Positions 11,149 to 20,577 are shown, counted from the stretch's first letter. The stretch is DNA of 64,000 bases from Dyadobacter beijingensis DSM 21582 (GCF_000382205.1 NZ_KB907787.1:1-64000), one strand, 5' to 3'. The notes: generated by a model not told the origin, from the letters alone. Numbers and translations: made by a program.

Positions 11149-11802
11149 ATGGAGCTTCGATTGTTGAAAGAGCTGGTTAAGAAAGGTGAAGGGGAGCATC
11201 TGGAATTCAAACTGAAATCCAACCATCCCGAGAAAATCGTCCGCGAAGTGGTTGCCTTCGCAAATTCAGGCGGCGGCAAGCTGCTCGTCGGGGTAGGTGA
11301 CGATAAGACGATCAAAGGCCTCAAAGATGCGGAGGAGGACGAATTTGCCCTCACGCGTGCCATCGACAAGTACATTTATCCCAAAATCAGCTTCAAACGT
11401 GAGCGCGTAGCCATCACGCCCGACCGTGACGTGCTCGTGCTGACGATCCCGCGGAGCATCGACAAGCCGCATTATGTGGTGGACGATACCGGCGCGCGCC
11501 AGGCGTACATCCGCGTGGAAGACAAATCCATCCAGGCCAGCCGCGAAATGAAGGAAATTATGCGACGCGGCCGCGGTGAGCACGATATCAGGTTTCAATA
11601 TGGTGAAAAGGAAGAAAAGCTGATGAAGCTCCTCGACGAAAAGGAGTCGGTGACGGTGGATTTATTCGCCACGGTGGCCGGTATTCCCCGCAAAATTGCT
11701 TCCAATACATTGGTAGTGATGGTACTGGCCCGGATACTCGAAGTGCATCCGCACGAGATGATCGACAAGTTTACGATGTCGATGGCTTATCAGTCGAATT
11801 GA
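11149..11802 (+). CDS. AlbA_2 (Schlafen-like) domain putative DNA-binding protein
   Basis: A 217-residue protein with an N-terminal AlbA_2/Divergent-AAA-4 type domain: EHLEFKLKSNHPEKIVREVV, then AFANSGGGKLLVGVGDD and QAYIRVEDKSIQASREMKEI. The C-terminal part is helical and could be a winged helix (about 160-217). Such proteins are usually annotated as ATP-binding or transcriptional regulators; the actual role is unknown. ATG at 11149 (MELRLLKELV) is preferred over the frame-opening ATG at 11110, which would add 13 atypical residues. Convergent with crcB, 6 bases away. Confidence 0.8.
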   Translation: MELRLLKELVKKGEGEHLEFKLKSNHPEKIVREVVAFANSGGGKLLVGVGDDKTIKGLKDAEEDEFALTRAIDKYIYPKISFKRERVAITPDRDVLVLTIPRSIDKPHYVVDDTGARQAYIRVEDKSIQASREMKEIMRRGRGEHDIRFQYGEKEEKLMKLLDEKESVTVDLFATVAGIPRKIASNTLVVMVLARILEVHPHEMIDKFTMSMAYQSN

Positions 11803-11808
11803 CCTGAG

Positions 11809-12192
11809 TTATATTGCCAGAAAGGTTTTTCCCAGCCATATTCCCAAAAATGTAGCTGCGAAGCATGCTATGATGCTTACCAGAATGTTGGTACCGGCTT
11901 CGAACCAGTGATCGTGTAGGAAAAGCTGGATGGTTTCATTGCTGAAACTTGAAAACGTACTGAACCCGCCGCAGAAGCCGACCACTACAAAAAGTCGTGA
12001 GGCGGCGACGAGGTCTGTGGATTTGAATGTGGCCCATCCGCCGAACACGCCAAGTATCAGACAGGCCAAAATATTGGCCGTCAATGTCCCGAAAGGGAAA
12101 ACTGACGGCCATTGCGAAAATACTTTTCCTATTCCGTAACGCGCCAGGCTGCCTAATCCTCCACCTACAAAAACGATGATCAGGTTATTCAT
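11809..12192 (-). CDS. crcB: Fluoride efflux channel CrcB
   Basis: A 127-residue membrane protein of the CrcB/Fluc family, which forms a dimeric channel that lets fluoride leave the cytoplasm. Four hydrophobic helices are visible. The hallmark segment GFCGGFSTFSSFSNE (pore phenylalanine and polar track) and GGGLGSLARYGIGK near the N-terminus are present. It sits 27 bases after the DUF3127 gene on the same strand. I see no room for, or trace of, a fluoride riboswitch directly upstream. Confidence 0.95.
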   Translation of the reverse strand: MNNLIIVFVGGGLGSLARYGIGKVFSQWPSVFPFGTLTANILACLILGVFGGWATFKSTDLVAASRLFVVVGFCGGFSTFSSFSNETIQLFLHDHWFEAGTNILVSIIACFAATFLGIWLGKTFLAI

Positions 12193-12219
12193 GGAAGCTG
12201 GCTGTCGGTTTCAAACAGT

Positions 12220-12579
12220 TTAGAAAGGCAGGTCGTCCGACTCGTCTTCAGTGAAAGTGGTTACGGGGGGCAGTGGTGCGCCTCCGGCATTGTGCCCTGC
12301 GTTGCCGCCGCTTGCTCCGGCTTTCTCAACTTTCCAGGCGCGCACTTCGGTGTACCAACGGGAGTTGTACTCGCGGCTTTCCACATCAATGGAAGCGGTT
12401 ACCGAATCGTTCACTTGCAGATTAGCCTGATCGATCTTATCACCCCAAAGCGAAATACATACTTTTTTAGGGTACTGTGAGGGGATTTCAAGAATGAACT
12501 CCTGTTTGCGCCACATCCCGTTTTTTCCCTGGCCTGTGACCTCAGGCAGCAAAGCAATGACTGTTCCTGATACTTCCAT
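12220..12579 (-). CDS. DUF3127 OB-fold protein with SSB-like acidic tail
   Basis: A 119-residue protein of the DUF3127 family. Residues 1-85 form a beta-rich OB-fold-like domain (MEVSGTVIALLPEVTG, WRKQEFILEIPSQYPKKV, RWYTEVRAWKVEK). A Gly/Ala/Pro-rich linker follows (GASGGNAGHNAGGAPLP), and the last residues are DESDDLPF. This architecture of OB fold, glycine-rich linker and acidic tip ending in Pro-Phe resembles single-stranded DNA-binding proteins, whose tip is DDDIPF in E. coli. Biochemical function is not established. It is probably co-transcribed with crcB. Confidence 0.82.
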   Translation of the reverse strand: MEVSGTVIALLPEVTGQGKNGMWRKQEFILEIPSQYPKKVCISLWGDKIDQANLQVNDSVTASIDVESREYNSRWYTEVRAWKVEKAGASGGNAGHNAGGAPLPPVTTFTEDESDDLPF

Positions 12580-12658
12580 TGATTAAATATGTTTTAGTGT
12601 CTGGTTCAAAAATGGTTTCAAAAATAAGGCTTTTGGGTGTCGATTGCAAAGCGGAATG

Positions 12659-13804
12659 CTAATCCGTACCGATGGCCTGGTCGAGATCGGCGATCAGGTC
12701 CGCCACGTCTTCGATGCCTACGCTGAGGCGTATCAGCGTGTCTTTCAGCCCGATTTTCAGTCGTTCCTCGCGCGGCATGCCCCCGTGCGACATGCTCGCG
12801 GGATGTGTGCAAAGCGATTCCACGCCGCCCAACGATTCGCCGAGTGCGAAAATTTGCAGGTTTTCCATCGTACGCACGGCTTTTTCATAGCTGTCGTCTT
12901 GTAGTTCGAAAGACACCACGCCACCGAAGCCGCGCATTTGTTTCGCTGCGAGTGCGTGGCCGGGGTGATCGGGCAGGCCGGGGTAATACACTTTTCCTAC
13001 TTTGGGATGCGCATTGAGCCACGTGGCCACCTGAACGGCATTTTCGCAATGACGCTGCATGCGGATGTGGAGCGTTTTGATTCCCCGTAATACCAGAAAG
13101 CAATCCTGCGGGCCTGGTACCGCACCGCTCGCATTCTGAATGAATTTCAACCGGCCCGCGAGGTCGTCGTCGCTGGTGACCAATGCGCCCATCACCGTGT
13201 CGGAATGGCCGCCAAGGTATTTTGTCACCGAATGCATCACGATATCCGCGCCAAGGTCTAGCGGGTTTTGCAGGTAGGGGGAAGCGAAGGTGTTGTCGAC
13301 GCAGGTTAATACATTTCTTTCGCGGCAAACGCAGGTAATGCTTTCAATATCGATGATTTTCAGCAGCGGGTTGGTCGGTGTTTCGAGCCAGACCAGGCGT
13401 GTTTTGTCCGTTATTAACTGCGCTATGTTATCAGTTTCATCAATATCGATGAACCTGAATACCAGTCCCAGCGGCTCGAAAATGCGTTTCATGAGGCGGT
13501 ACGTACCGCCGTAGATGTCACTAGGTGCGATGATTTCGTCGCCGGGATGGAAAAGTTTCAGGACCGCGTCCGTGGCGGCGAGGCCGGAGGCGTAGGCGAG
13601 GCCGTGTTTGCCGTTTTCCAATGCGGCCAGTGCGGTTTGCAAGGCGGTGCGCGTCGGGTTGCTGCTGCGGGCATATTCATAGCCTTTGTGCTTGCCGGGG
13701 CTTTCCTGTACGTAGGTGGAAGTCTGGTAAATCGGCGTCATAATGGCGCCGGTACCCGGGTCCGGTTCGATGCCGGCATGTATGGCTTTGGTGGCGAATT
13801 TCAT
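12659..13804 (-). CDS. Trans-sulfuration PLP enzyme (cystathionine gamma-synthase/lyase family)
   Basis: A 381-residue PLP-dependent enzyme of the Cys/Met metabolism family. The PLP lysine lies in [13 protein letters not shown]. Other conserved elements are [43 protein letters not shown] and the C-terminal [19 protein letters not shown]. These suit a cystathionine gamma-synthase (MetB) or gamma-lyase; sequence inspection cannot separate the two, nor exclude methionine gamma-lyase or O-acetylhomoserine sulfhydrylase. A single gene with no sulfur-pathway neighbours here. Confidence 0.9.
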   Translation of the reverse strand: MKFATKAIHAGIEPDPGTGAIMTPIYQTSTYVQESPGKHKGYEYARSSNPTRTALQTALAALENGKHGLAYASGLAATDAVLKLFHPGDEIIAPSDIYGGTYRLMKRIFEPLGLVFRFIDIDETDNIAQLITDKTRLVWLETPTNPLLKIIDIESITCVCRERNVLTCVDNTFASPYLQNPLDLGADIVMHSVTKYLGGHSDTVMGALVTSDDDLAGRLKFIQNASGAVPGPQDCFLVLRGIKTLHIRMQRHCENAVQVATWLNAHPKVGKVYYPGLPDHPGHALAAKQMRGFGGVVSFELQDDSYEKAVRTMENLQIFALGESLGGVESLCTHPASMSHGGMPREERLKIGLKDTLIRLSVGIEDVADLIADLDQAIGTD

Positions 13805-13904
13805 TTTTTTGGTGGTGGCAAATATTAATGCAGAAAAGCAAGTTCACAAAAACCTTTTGTCAAAACAACTGGTTATTCAAATAGGAAAGTAAACCGGATT
13901 AGCC

Positions 13905-14591
13905 TTGGAAACGTCTACACCAAAAAGATTCTCACTTCCGGTCGTCGTAAGCATATTAATGACGATCGTACCATTGGTGACGACCTCTATCCTGACGGCC
14001 TGGGCGATCAATCAAGAGAAAGTCCTTCGCGAGCTTCCTATCGAATGGTGGCTCGGCGTTACGTTCATCCTCACGCTGGCGTCCGCTTCCGCGCTCACGC
14101 CGCCTACATTTCTTGCATTGGTTTACGGGTATTTCCTCGGCTGGGCGTCGGTGCCGATGCTTTTTGCTTTGAACATCGGCGCGATCGCCATTATATATGT
14201 ATCGGCGCATTTCCTGCATGCGGCTTCCGTGCGGAATTACCTCATTCAGGTGTATCCGCAGGTGGGCACATTGCTGAGAAGGTTTTATAAGAATGAGTTG
14301 CGGCTGATCTTCTTCGCGAAACTGTCGCCCGTGCTGCCGTTCGCCATTACAAATTTGTTTTTCGCGATGGCCGGCGCGCGGTTCAAGCAGGTGCTGACGG
14401 GCGGAACGTTGGGTATGATCCCGCGCACGTTGCTGGCCGTCTGGGCGGGTAAGGAGGCGCAGGATATCCGTTACCTGCTCGAACACCCGAATGAAGGATT
14501 AGCTACCAAAATTGTGCTGATCGCCCTGATCGTCGTTTCAACCGTGGGGATCGGTTATTTCTTCAAAGACAAGAGTATGGTAGAATCATGA
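13905..14591 (+). CDS. VTT/DedA-like (TVP38-type) membrane protein
   Basis: A 228-residue membrane protein with about five or six hydrophobic segments. The centre, FLALVYGYFLGWASVPMLFA, then NELRLIFFAKLSPVLPFAITN and FAMAGARFKQVLTGGTLGMI, matches the VTT (SNARE-associated Golgi) domain, whose members are proposed lipid scramblases or transporters. A TTG at 13905 is taken as the start (METSTPKRFSLPVV); ATG codons exist only further in, so the start is uncertain. It is transcribed divergently from the trans-sulfuration gene. Confidence 0.78.
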   Translation: METSTPKRFSLPVVVSILMTIVPLVTTSILTAWAINQEKVLRELPIEWWLGVTFILTLASASALTPPTFLALVYGYFLGWASVPMLFALNIGAIAIIYVSAHFLHAASVRNYLIQVYPQVGTLLRRFYKNELRLIFFAKLSPVLPFAITNLFFAMAGARFKQVLTGGTLGMIPRTLLAVWAGKEAQDIRYLLEHPNEGLATKIVLIALIVVSTVGIGYFFKDKSMVES

Positions 14592-14717
14592 GCGCGATAC
14601 AAGGCTATCTGCCGGTTGCTTTGGTAATATCGTACAATAATAAGCTACAAAACGCCACAAAACCATCAACTTCATCCTGTTTCTTTGTGGTAAAGTTATA
14701 ATTACCCGAAAAGTAGA

Positions 14718-16301
14718 ATGAAATCCTTACCTTTCATTGATCTCCTCATCGTGATCGCCTATCTGGCGGGAATGGTTGCCGTAGGGGTTTACTTTTCGAG
14801 AAAGAATACCAATGCCGAACAGTTTACCAAAGCCTCGGGCCGCATTCCCGGCTGGGCCATCGGCATTTCCATCTACGCAACGTTTTTGAGCAGCAATACT
14901 TTCCTCGGCGTGCCGGGCAAGGCATTCGGCAGCAACTGGAGTTCTTTCGTTTTCAGCCTGTCGATGCCGTTCGCGGCGTGGGTTGCCACAAAGTTTTTCA
15001 TACCATTTTACAGAAGTACTGGCGAGGTTTCGGCCTACACGCACCTCGAACACCGTTTCGGGCCGTGGGCGCGCACTTATGCCGTGATCTGTTTCCTGCT
15101 CACGCAGCTCGCACGCATGGGCTCGATCTTCTTCGGCATTGCATTGAGCTTGCAGGCGCTGACCGGCTACCCGATGTCTACGATCATGGTGGTGGTGGGC
15201 ATTTGCATTGTGCTGTACACGGTGATGGGCGGCATGGAGGCGGTGATCTGGACGGAAGTAGTACAGGGCGTGATCAAGACGATCGGTGCGCTCGTGATCC
15301 TTTACCTCGTCGTGACCGGGGTTTCCGGCGGTATGCCGAGCATTATCGACATTGGTAAGGCCAATGACAAATTCAGTCTCGGAACGCTGGCACCGGATTT
15401 TACGCAAGCATCGTTTTGGGTGATCCTGCTTTACGGGTTTTTTATGAACCTGAACAATTTCGGGATGGATCAGAACTACGTACAGCGCTACCATACCACG
15501 TCGTCTGTCAAAGAAGCGGCGAGCTCCGTATGGCTTTGCGTGTACCTGTACGTGCCCGTCTCGCTGATATTCTTTTTGCTCGGAACCTGCCTTTTTGCCT
15601 ATTACCAGGGTAACCCGGAGCTGCTGCAAACCATTAAAATGCAGGTAGCAGCCGAAAAGCTGCCGGGCGCAACGTCGGAGGCGATTACCAACCTGGCGGC
15701 AACGCTCACCCCGGCCGATTATGGCGACAAGGTCATGCCGCATTTCATGGTAACGAAGGTGCCTGTGGGCCTGCTGGGGCTCATTATCGCGGCCATTATG
15801 TCGGCGGCGATGAGTACGATCAGCTCGGGGATGAACGCTTCTGCTACCGTTTTTTCCGTCGATATTTATCAGAAATATGTTAAACCAGACCTGACTGCGA
15901 AGCAATCGCTTCGGCTGCTTTACATCGCTACCACAGTTTTCGGGCTGCTCGGGATGGTTACCGGCATTGCGATGATCGGCGTAAAAAGTGTGCTGGACGT
16001 CTGGTGGATGCTTTCCGGGATTTTCGCAGGCGGTATGCTGGGCCTTTTTCTGCTGGGCATTATTTCAAAAAGCACGCGGAATGCCGAGGCGCTTACCGCT
16101 ACGCTGATCGGGATCGTCGTTATCGTATGGATGACTTTTTCGACGCAACTGCCTGACAATTATTCATTTTTGCGCAACCCGCTGCACCAGAACATGATCA
16201 TGGTGGTGGGTACCCTGACGATCTTTCTGGCTGGCGTTCTCCTTACCAGGCTGAAACGCCGGGAACCCGTAGAAAAAGAGGTGCTTTTGCACAGTAAGTA
16301 A
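14718..16301 (+). CDS. Sodium:solute symporter (SSS family)
   Basis: A 527-residue transporter of the solute:sodium symporter family with about 13-14 hydrophobic helices. Conserved features include the N-terminal DLLIVIAYLAGMVAVGVYFS with RKNTNAEQFTKASGRIPGWA, the SSNTFLGVPGKAF loop, and the sodium-site helix IAAIMSAAMSTISSGMNASA. It imports a substrate with Na+; the substrate is unknown. The DapA-family lyase 62 bases downstream suggests a sugar acid or keto-acid-yielding substrate that the lyase then cleaves (inference from context). Confidence 0.92.
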   Translation: MKSLPFIDLLIVIAYLAGMVAVGVYFSRKNTNAEQFTKASGRIPGWAIGISIYATFLSSNTFLGVPGKAFGSNWSSFVFSLSMPFAAWVATKFFIPFYRSTGEVSAYTHLEHRFGPWARTYAVICFLLTQLARMGSIFFGIALSLQALTGYPMSTIMVVVGICIVLYTVMGGMEAVIWTEVVQGVIKTIGALVILYLVVTGVSGGMPSIIDIGKANDKFSLGTLAPDFTQASFWVILLYGFFMNLNNFGMDQNYVQRYHTTSSVKEAASSVWLCVYLYVPVSLIFFLLGTCLFAYYQGNPELLQTIKMQVAAEKLPGATSEAITNLAATLTPADYGDKVMPHFMVTKVPVGLLGLIIAAIMSAAMSTISSGMNASATVFSVDIYQKYVKPDLTAKQSLRLLYIATTVFGLLGMVTGIAMIGVKSVLDVWWMLSGIFAGGMLGLFLLGIISKSTRNAEALTATLIGIVVIVWMTFSTQLPDNYSFLRNPLHQNMIMVVGTLTIFLAGVLLTRLKRREPVEKEVLLHSK

Positions 16302-16363
16302 TATTCCGGCCCGGTCCGGGCCCTTGTGGGACTTTTTCAAATACATATCATAACACCAACACG

Positions 16364-17344
16364 ATGTCATCTGTAACGTCTTCTGCCACGTCGTTGCCGC
16401 AAGGCTACATTCCGGTCATGCTCACCCCTTTTCTGGATTCCGGGGAAGTGGATTTCGAGGGTCTGAAAGCGTTGACGGAGCTGTACCTGGAAGCGGGTGC
16501 GGCCGGGCTCTTTGCCAACTGCCTTTCGAGCGAAATGTACGAACTGTCGGAAGAAGAACGGCTTGCCGTGACCCGGACGGTGGTGGAACAGGCTGCCGGC
16601 CGCGTGCCCGTGGTCGCTACCGGGACGTTCGGAGGGCCGGTAGCGGAGCAGGCGCAATTCGTGAAACGTATATATAATACCGGTGTGCAGGCGGTGATTG
16701 TAATTAGCGGGTTGCTGGCTGACGAGGACGAAACGGACGAAACATTTATCCAACGGTCGAAGGAGCTGATCAGCCTGACAGGCGATATTCCTCTCGGGTT
16801 TTATGAGTGTCCGGTACCTTACAAGCGGCTGATCAACAGCGATGTACTGGCGCAACTGATCCCATCTAACCGCGTCGTTTATCACAAAGACACCTGTCTG
16901 GACCTCGACGAGGTCATCCGGCGGATCAAGGTCGGCGAGGGTTACCGCTTCGGGTTGTACGATGCTTACATGGTGAATGCCGTAGCATCGCTCCGGGCGG
17001 GTGCGGCTGGACTTTCGTGCATTCAGGGGAACATTTACCCTGAACTGATCGTGTGGATTTGCGAAAACTACAACAATGCCGACCGCCAGGAAGATGTGCG
17101 GACGTTGCAGCAATTCTTTATTGATTCGATGGACATTGTACATTCGGCTTATCCGACGATCGCGAAATATTGTCTGCAAAAACGCGGCTTCCCGATCTCG
17201 ATGTACACACGGCGCGATGTGGGCGAGCTGACCCCGGATTTGCAGCGGCGTGCGGATTTGCTGCTGGAAGAAATGGACCGCCTGCAAGCCGAGCTCGGCA
17301 TTGCGAGCGTGTTCCGGAAAGCGCTCGAAGCGCCATTGAAATAA
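16364..17344 (+). CDS. Dihydrodipicolinate synthase (DapA) family aldolase/lyase
   Basis: A 326-residue class I aldolase of the DapA/NanA superfamily. It shows GYIPVMLTPFLDSGEVDFEG at the N-terminus, the catalytic tyrosine in GFYECPVPYKR, and the Schiff-base lysine in VVYHKDTCLD. The ECPVPYKR context differs from true DapA (YNVPxR), and no lysine pathway genes are nearby, so a catabolic pyruvate-lyase role is more likely than lysine synthesis. It is co-directional with the symporter upstream; together they look like an uptake-and-cleavage module whose substrate is unknown. Confidence 0.88.
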   Translation: MSSVTSSATSLPQGYIPVMLTPFLDSGEVDFEGLKALTELYLEAGAAGLFANCLSSEMYELSEEERLAVTRTVVEQAAGRVPVVATGTFGGPVAEQAQFVKRIYNTGVQAVIVISGLLADEDETDETFIQRSKELISLTGDIPLGFYECPVPYKRLINSDVLAQLIPSNRVVYHKDTCLDLDEVIRRIKVGEGYRFGLYDAYMVNAVASLRAGAAGLSCIQGNIYPELIVWICENYNNADRQEDVRTLQQFFIDSMDIVHSAYPTIAKYCLQKRGFPISMYTRRDVGELTPDLQRRADLLLEEMDRLQAELGIASVFRKALEAPLK

Positions 17345-17375
17345 CCCATCGGACCTAACCCTAATATTTAGCGCT

Positions 17376-17699
17376 ATGACTTTTCCTAATCAACAAATTC
17401 TGGATCGGGTAACCCAGGGGGATGAAGCGGCATTTATACAACTCCGTTCATATTTTCATTTGCCTGCATTCAAATTCTGTTCGGTGCTTTTGAAAGACGA
17501 AGCGGAAGCCGAGCACGTGATCGACTCCGTTTTCAACAAGATCTGGAACGAGCGGCTGGATCTGGGTACGGAAGGGAATTTCCAGGCTTACCTGTTCAGT
17601 AGCCTGAAAGACCAGATTTTCGGGGAAATGAAAAAATACAACGATCCGGTCGCTCGCAAGCAGTATATGGACCGGATTCATTCATTCCGCGCAAGTTAA
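17376..17699 (+). CDS. Short sigma-70 region-2-like protein without region 4
   Basis: A 107-residue protein whose opening (QQILDRVTQGDEAAFIQLRS) and middle (DEAEAEHVIDSVFNKIWNER, then GNFQAYLFSSLKDQI) resemble the N-terminal half of Bacteroidota ECF sigma factors. It stops where the linker to the DNA-binding region 4 should begin, and the 150 bases downstream show no continuing HTH. It is either a complete stand-alone region-2 protein, perhaps binding core polymerase or an anti-sigma factor, or a truncated sigma gene. It lies 31 bases after the DapA-like gene, so it may be in that transcript. Confidence 0.65.
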   Translation: MTFPNQQILDRVTQGDEAAFIQLRSYFHLPAFKFCSVLLKDEAEAEHVIDSVFNKIWNERLDLGTEGNFQAYLFSSLKDQIFGEMKKYNDPVARKQYMDRIHSFRAS

Positions 17700-17849
17700 C
17701 GGGCGGTGATGCTATTGGTAATATTAGTATTACACTATTAAATAGTATTTTTTTATAATCCTGTGGATTGAACAGGATGGATTATTAAAAAATTTTCTTT
17801 TAAATTGAGCAATGGCAGCCCACTAAACCCCTGCCAATGTTGAATTGAA

Positions 17850-18725
17850 ATGAAACCGCATTTTCATAAAGTCCCCATTCCGTCAAGGACTTCGTTTAGT
17901 ATCCGCCATGACAAGGATTCCGGCTTCGGAACGGTGTGGCACTACCATCCGGAGCTTGAACTGCATTATCTGGTTAAAGGAAAGGGGGTACGGTTCATTG
18001 GTGATAATATCAGCAACTTTTCTGACGGCGAGCTGATCCTGCTCGGCGAAAATCTGCCGCATACCTGGCGCGTGGAAGAAGGCGCGAGCAATACTTCCGT
18101 GGAAGTAGTGATTATCCACTTTTTACCTCATTGCCTGGGAAGCGAGCTGCTGTTGCTGCCCGAAGCCTATCAAATCCCGAAATTATACGAGCGCGCTAAA
18201 AGAGGGTTATTAATCCAGGGGGAAGCGAAGGAAAAGGTGATCCGCCTGATGCACGCGGCCGTAGATGCGGAAAACCTCGACCGGCTCATTGCATTACTAT
18301 CCATTCTTAAAATCCTCGCGGAGACGAGCGAGTACGAGACGATCGCTTCGGCGCATGCATTCTACAAATCCAACGACGCGGAGACGCTGCGGTTGAATAA
18401 AATTTACGCCTACACGCTTTCCAACTACCGCAACGACATTTCGCTGCACGATGTGGCTTCGATTGCCAACCTGGGCATTACGTCGTTTTGCCGGTATTTT
18501 AAATTGATGACCAAAAAGACCTACAACGACTTCCTGGTGGAGATACGGATCAGTCAGGCGTGCCGGTTCCTGATCGAGGATAAAATGGCGACGGAGGTAA
18601 TTTGTTTCGAGTGCGGTTTTAACAATGTTTCCAACTTCTACCGGCATTTCAAGAAGGTTACCGACATGACGCCACTGGAATATAAGCGGAAATACCTTTA
18701 TAAAGCCGCACCCGAAATGGCCTGA
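17850..18725 (+). CDS. AraC family transcriptional regulator
   Basis: A 291-residue regulator. The N-terminal cupin-like sensor domain (FGTVWHYHPELELHYLVKGK, then GDNISNFSDGELILLGENLPH) is of the sugar-sensing AraC type. The C-terminal pair of HTH motifs covers about residues 190-285, with ISLHDVASIANLGITSFCRYF and the signature ICFECGFNNVSNFYRHFKK followed by DMTPLEYKRK. It follows the symporter/DapA-like genes and probably regulates them in response to their substrate (inference). Confidence 0.9.
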   Translation: MKPHFHKVPIPSRTSFSIRHDKDSGFGTVWHYHPELELHYLVKGKGVRFIGDNISNFSDGELILLGENLPHTWRVEEGASNTSVEVVIIHFLPHCLGSELLLLPEAYQIPKLYERAKRGLLIQGEAKEKVIRLMHAAVDAENLDRLIALLSILKILAETSEYETIASAHAFYKSNDAETLRLNKIYAYTLSNYRNDISLHDVASIANLGITSFCRYFKLMTKKTYNDFLVEIRISQACRFLIEDKMATEVICFECGFNNVSNFYRHFKKVTDMTPLEYKRKYLYKAAPEMA

Positions 18726-19169
18726 TCAGTTGTTGTGGTTTTTCATCCACTCGTCCATCGAGAAACGTCCGGAGCCGATTACGGCGAACGTCACGACCAG
18801 AATGAGCGTGATCATCGAAAGCCATAATTCGGAATTAAGGTAAGAAAAACCTGACCGGATATTGACGAAGAACACGGCTGTAAGCAGGATCGGAATCTGA
18901 ATAACGGATGCGATACGGGTCAGACAGCCCATTGCAATGAGAAAACCACCGAAAATGTGCGCAAAAGCGACGTAGTGAACGGCTGTGACGGTGTACAGAT
19001 GAAAGTCCAGGCCGGTTACCAGATGAGACAACTTGGTAGTATCGCTGATGAAGCTGATACCCTTGGCAAACAAAAAAACGCCCAAAGCAATACGAACTAT
19101 GTCCATCCATGCCGGATGATGCGTATCGCCCCAATGCTCGATTCGATCCATCATGTTCATAACTTTCAA
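18726..19169 (-). CDS. DoxX family membrane protein
   Basis: A 147-residue membrane protein with four hydrophobic helices: DIVRIALGVFLFAKGISFIS, AVHYVAFAHIFGGFLIAMG, IASVIQIPILLTAVFFV and LWLSMITLILVVTFAVIGSG. This layout matches the DoxX family. The cellular role of most DoxX proteins is unclear; some act in redox or quinone-linked membrane complexes. Its stop codon directly abuts the stop of the AraC gene (sequence TGATCA), so the two genes converge with no gap. Confidence 0.85.
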   Translation of the reverse strand: MKVMNMMDRIEHWGDTHHPAWMDIVRIALGVFLFAKGISFISDTTKLSHLVTGLDFHLYTVTAVHYVAFAHIFGGFLIAMGCLTRIASVIQIPILLTAVFFVNIRSGFSYLNSELWLSMITLILVVTFAVIGSGRFSMDEWMKNHNN

Positions 19170-19257
19170 TGTTTTGGTTTCAAGAAAGTTAACGCTTTAA
19201 ATGGACTGTGTCAAGAGTAAATATTTTTTTTCCGGGAAGCCTTTTCAGGTCAAAAAA

Positions 19258-20553
19258 TCAATGCTTTTCGATCAGCGAAGTGTGCTTGGTATCCTTCATT
19301 TTCACATACACGACCAAAGAAATGAAGATGCAGACCGTCACGTACCAATAGTACCAGCTCTCGTGCCCCAGATTTTTGGCCCATAACGCCAGGTACTCGG
19401 CTGTGCCGCCGAACACCGCCACGGCAATGGAGTAGGGCAGCCCCACGCCCAAAGCGCGCACTTCCACCGGGAAGAGTTCGGCTTTTACGACCGCATTGAT
19501 GGACGTATAGCCGCTCACGATAATCAATGCGGCCATCAGCAATGCGAAAGCGGGCCACATGCCAGTGGTGTGGCTGAGGGTGGTAAGCAGCGGGTACGTA
19601 AAAAGGGTTCCTGACACGCCGAAGCCGATCAGCAATGGACGGCGGCCAATGCGGTCGCTGAGAGCGCCGAAAGCCGGTTGCAGCGCTGCAAATATAAACA
19701 GCGAGCAGAATGTCAGCAGGGTAGACTGGTCTTTGGTAAGCCCGACCGTGTTCACGAGGAACTTCTGCATGTAGGTGGTGTAGGTGTAAAACGCCAGCGT
19801 ACCGCCCGAAGTAAGGCCTATGACGACCAGAACGGCGCGTGGATGTTTCAGGAGCTCTTTCAACGAACCTTCCTTTTTCACTTTCAGGTCTTTGGATTGG
19901 AATGCTTCCGTTTCATTAAGGTGCGCGCGGAGGTACAATGCTACCAGCGACAGCAATGCGCCAATCACAAACGGAATGCGCCAGCCCCAGTCGTGCATTT
20001 GCTGATCTGTGAGGAAGAGTTTTTGTAAAATCAGTTGTAAACCCAATGCGATGAGCTGTCCGCCGATGAGCGTCACATATTGAAAGCTGGAAAAGAAACC
20101 GCGCTTGTCCTCGGTCGCTACTTCGCTGAGGTAGGTAGCCGAAGTGCCGTATTCGCCGCCTACGCTCAATCCTTGCAGCAGGCGTGCGACGAGCAAAAGA
20201 ACGGGAGCCATGATGCCGATGCTTTTGTAGCCGGGCAGGAATGCGATGAGCAGCGATCCGAGCGACATCAGCAGGACAGAAATCGTCATCGCGACCTTGC
20301 GACCACGGTTGTCGGCCAGTTTTCCGAACACAAAACCGCCGATCGGCCGCATCAGAAAGCCTACGGCGAAAATGCCTGCCGTGTTGATCAGCTGCACCGT
20401 CGGGTTCGAATGGGGGAAAAATGTATTGGCAAAATAAAGAGAGAATGCAGAATACGCATACCAGTCGTACCACTCGACGAGGTTACCTGCCGAGCCTCCG
20501 ATAATGGCTTTGAGGCGCCAGCCGGTGTCGTGTTGGTGTAAAGTTTGCTCCAT
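19258..20553 (-). CDS. MFS transporter, metabolite:H+ symporter (KgtP/ProP-like)
   Basis: A 431-residue 12-helix major facilitator transporter of the MHS subfamily. Family marks are GNLVEWYDWYAYS at the N-terminus, GFLMRPIGGFVFGKLADNRG with RKVAMTISVLLM in loop 2-3, and the ARLLQGLSVGGEYGTSATYL signature in helix 4. Family members carry alpha-ketoglutarate, proline/betaine or citrate with protons; the substrate here cannot be told. It is 88 bases from the DoxX gene and follows the hydrolase gene on the same strand. Confidence 0.92.
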   Translation of the reverse strand: MEQTLHQHDTGWRLKAIIGGSAGNLVEWYDWYAYSAFSLYFANTFFPHSNPTVQLINTAGIFAVGFLMRPIGGFVFGKLADNRGRKVAMTISVLLMSLGSLLIAFLPGYKSIGIMAPVLLLVARLLQGLSVGGEYGTSATYLSEVATEDKRGFFSSFQYVTLIGGQLIALGLQLILQKLFLTDQQMHDWGWRIPFVIGALLSLVALYLRAHLNETEAFQSKDLKVKKEGSLKELLKHPRAVLVVIGLTSGGTLAFYTYTTYMQKFLVNTVGLTKDQSTLLTFCSLFIFAALQPAFGALSDRIGRRPLLIGFGVSGTLFTYPLLTTLSHTTGMWPAFALLMAALIIVSGYTSINAVVKAELFPVEVRALGVGLPYSIAVAVFGGTAEYLALWAKNLGHESWYYWYVTVCIFISLVVYVKMKDTKHTSLIEKH

Positions 20554-20577
20554 AAATCGGGATTAGGTTTTCCCAAT

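Noticed and set aside
14727..15905. Long minus-strand frame (392 codons) opposite the symporter gene
   Set aside because: Antisense of an unmistakable SSS transporter; Arg/His-rich translation without motifs.
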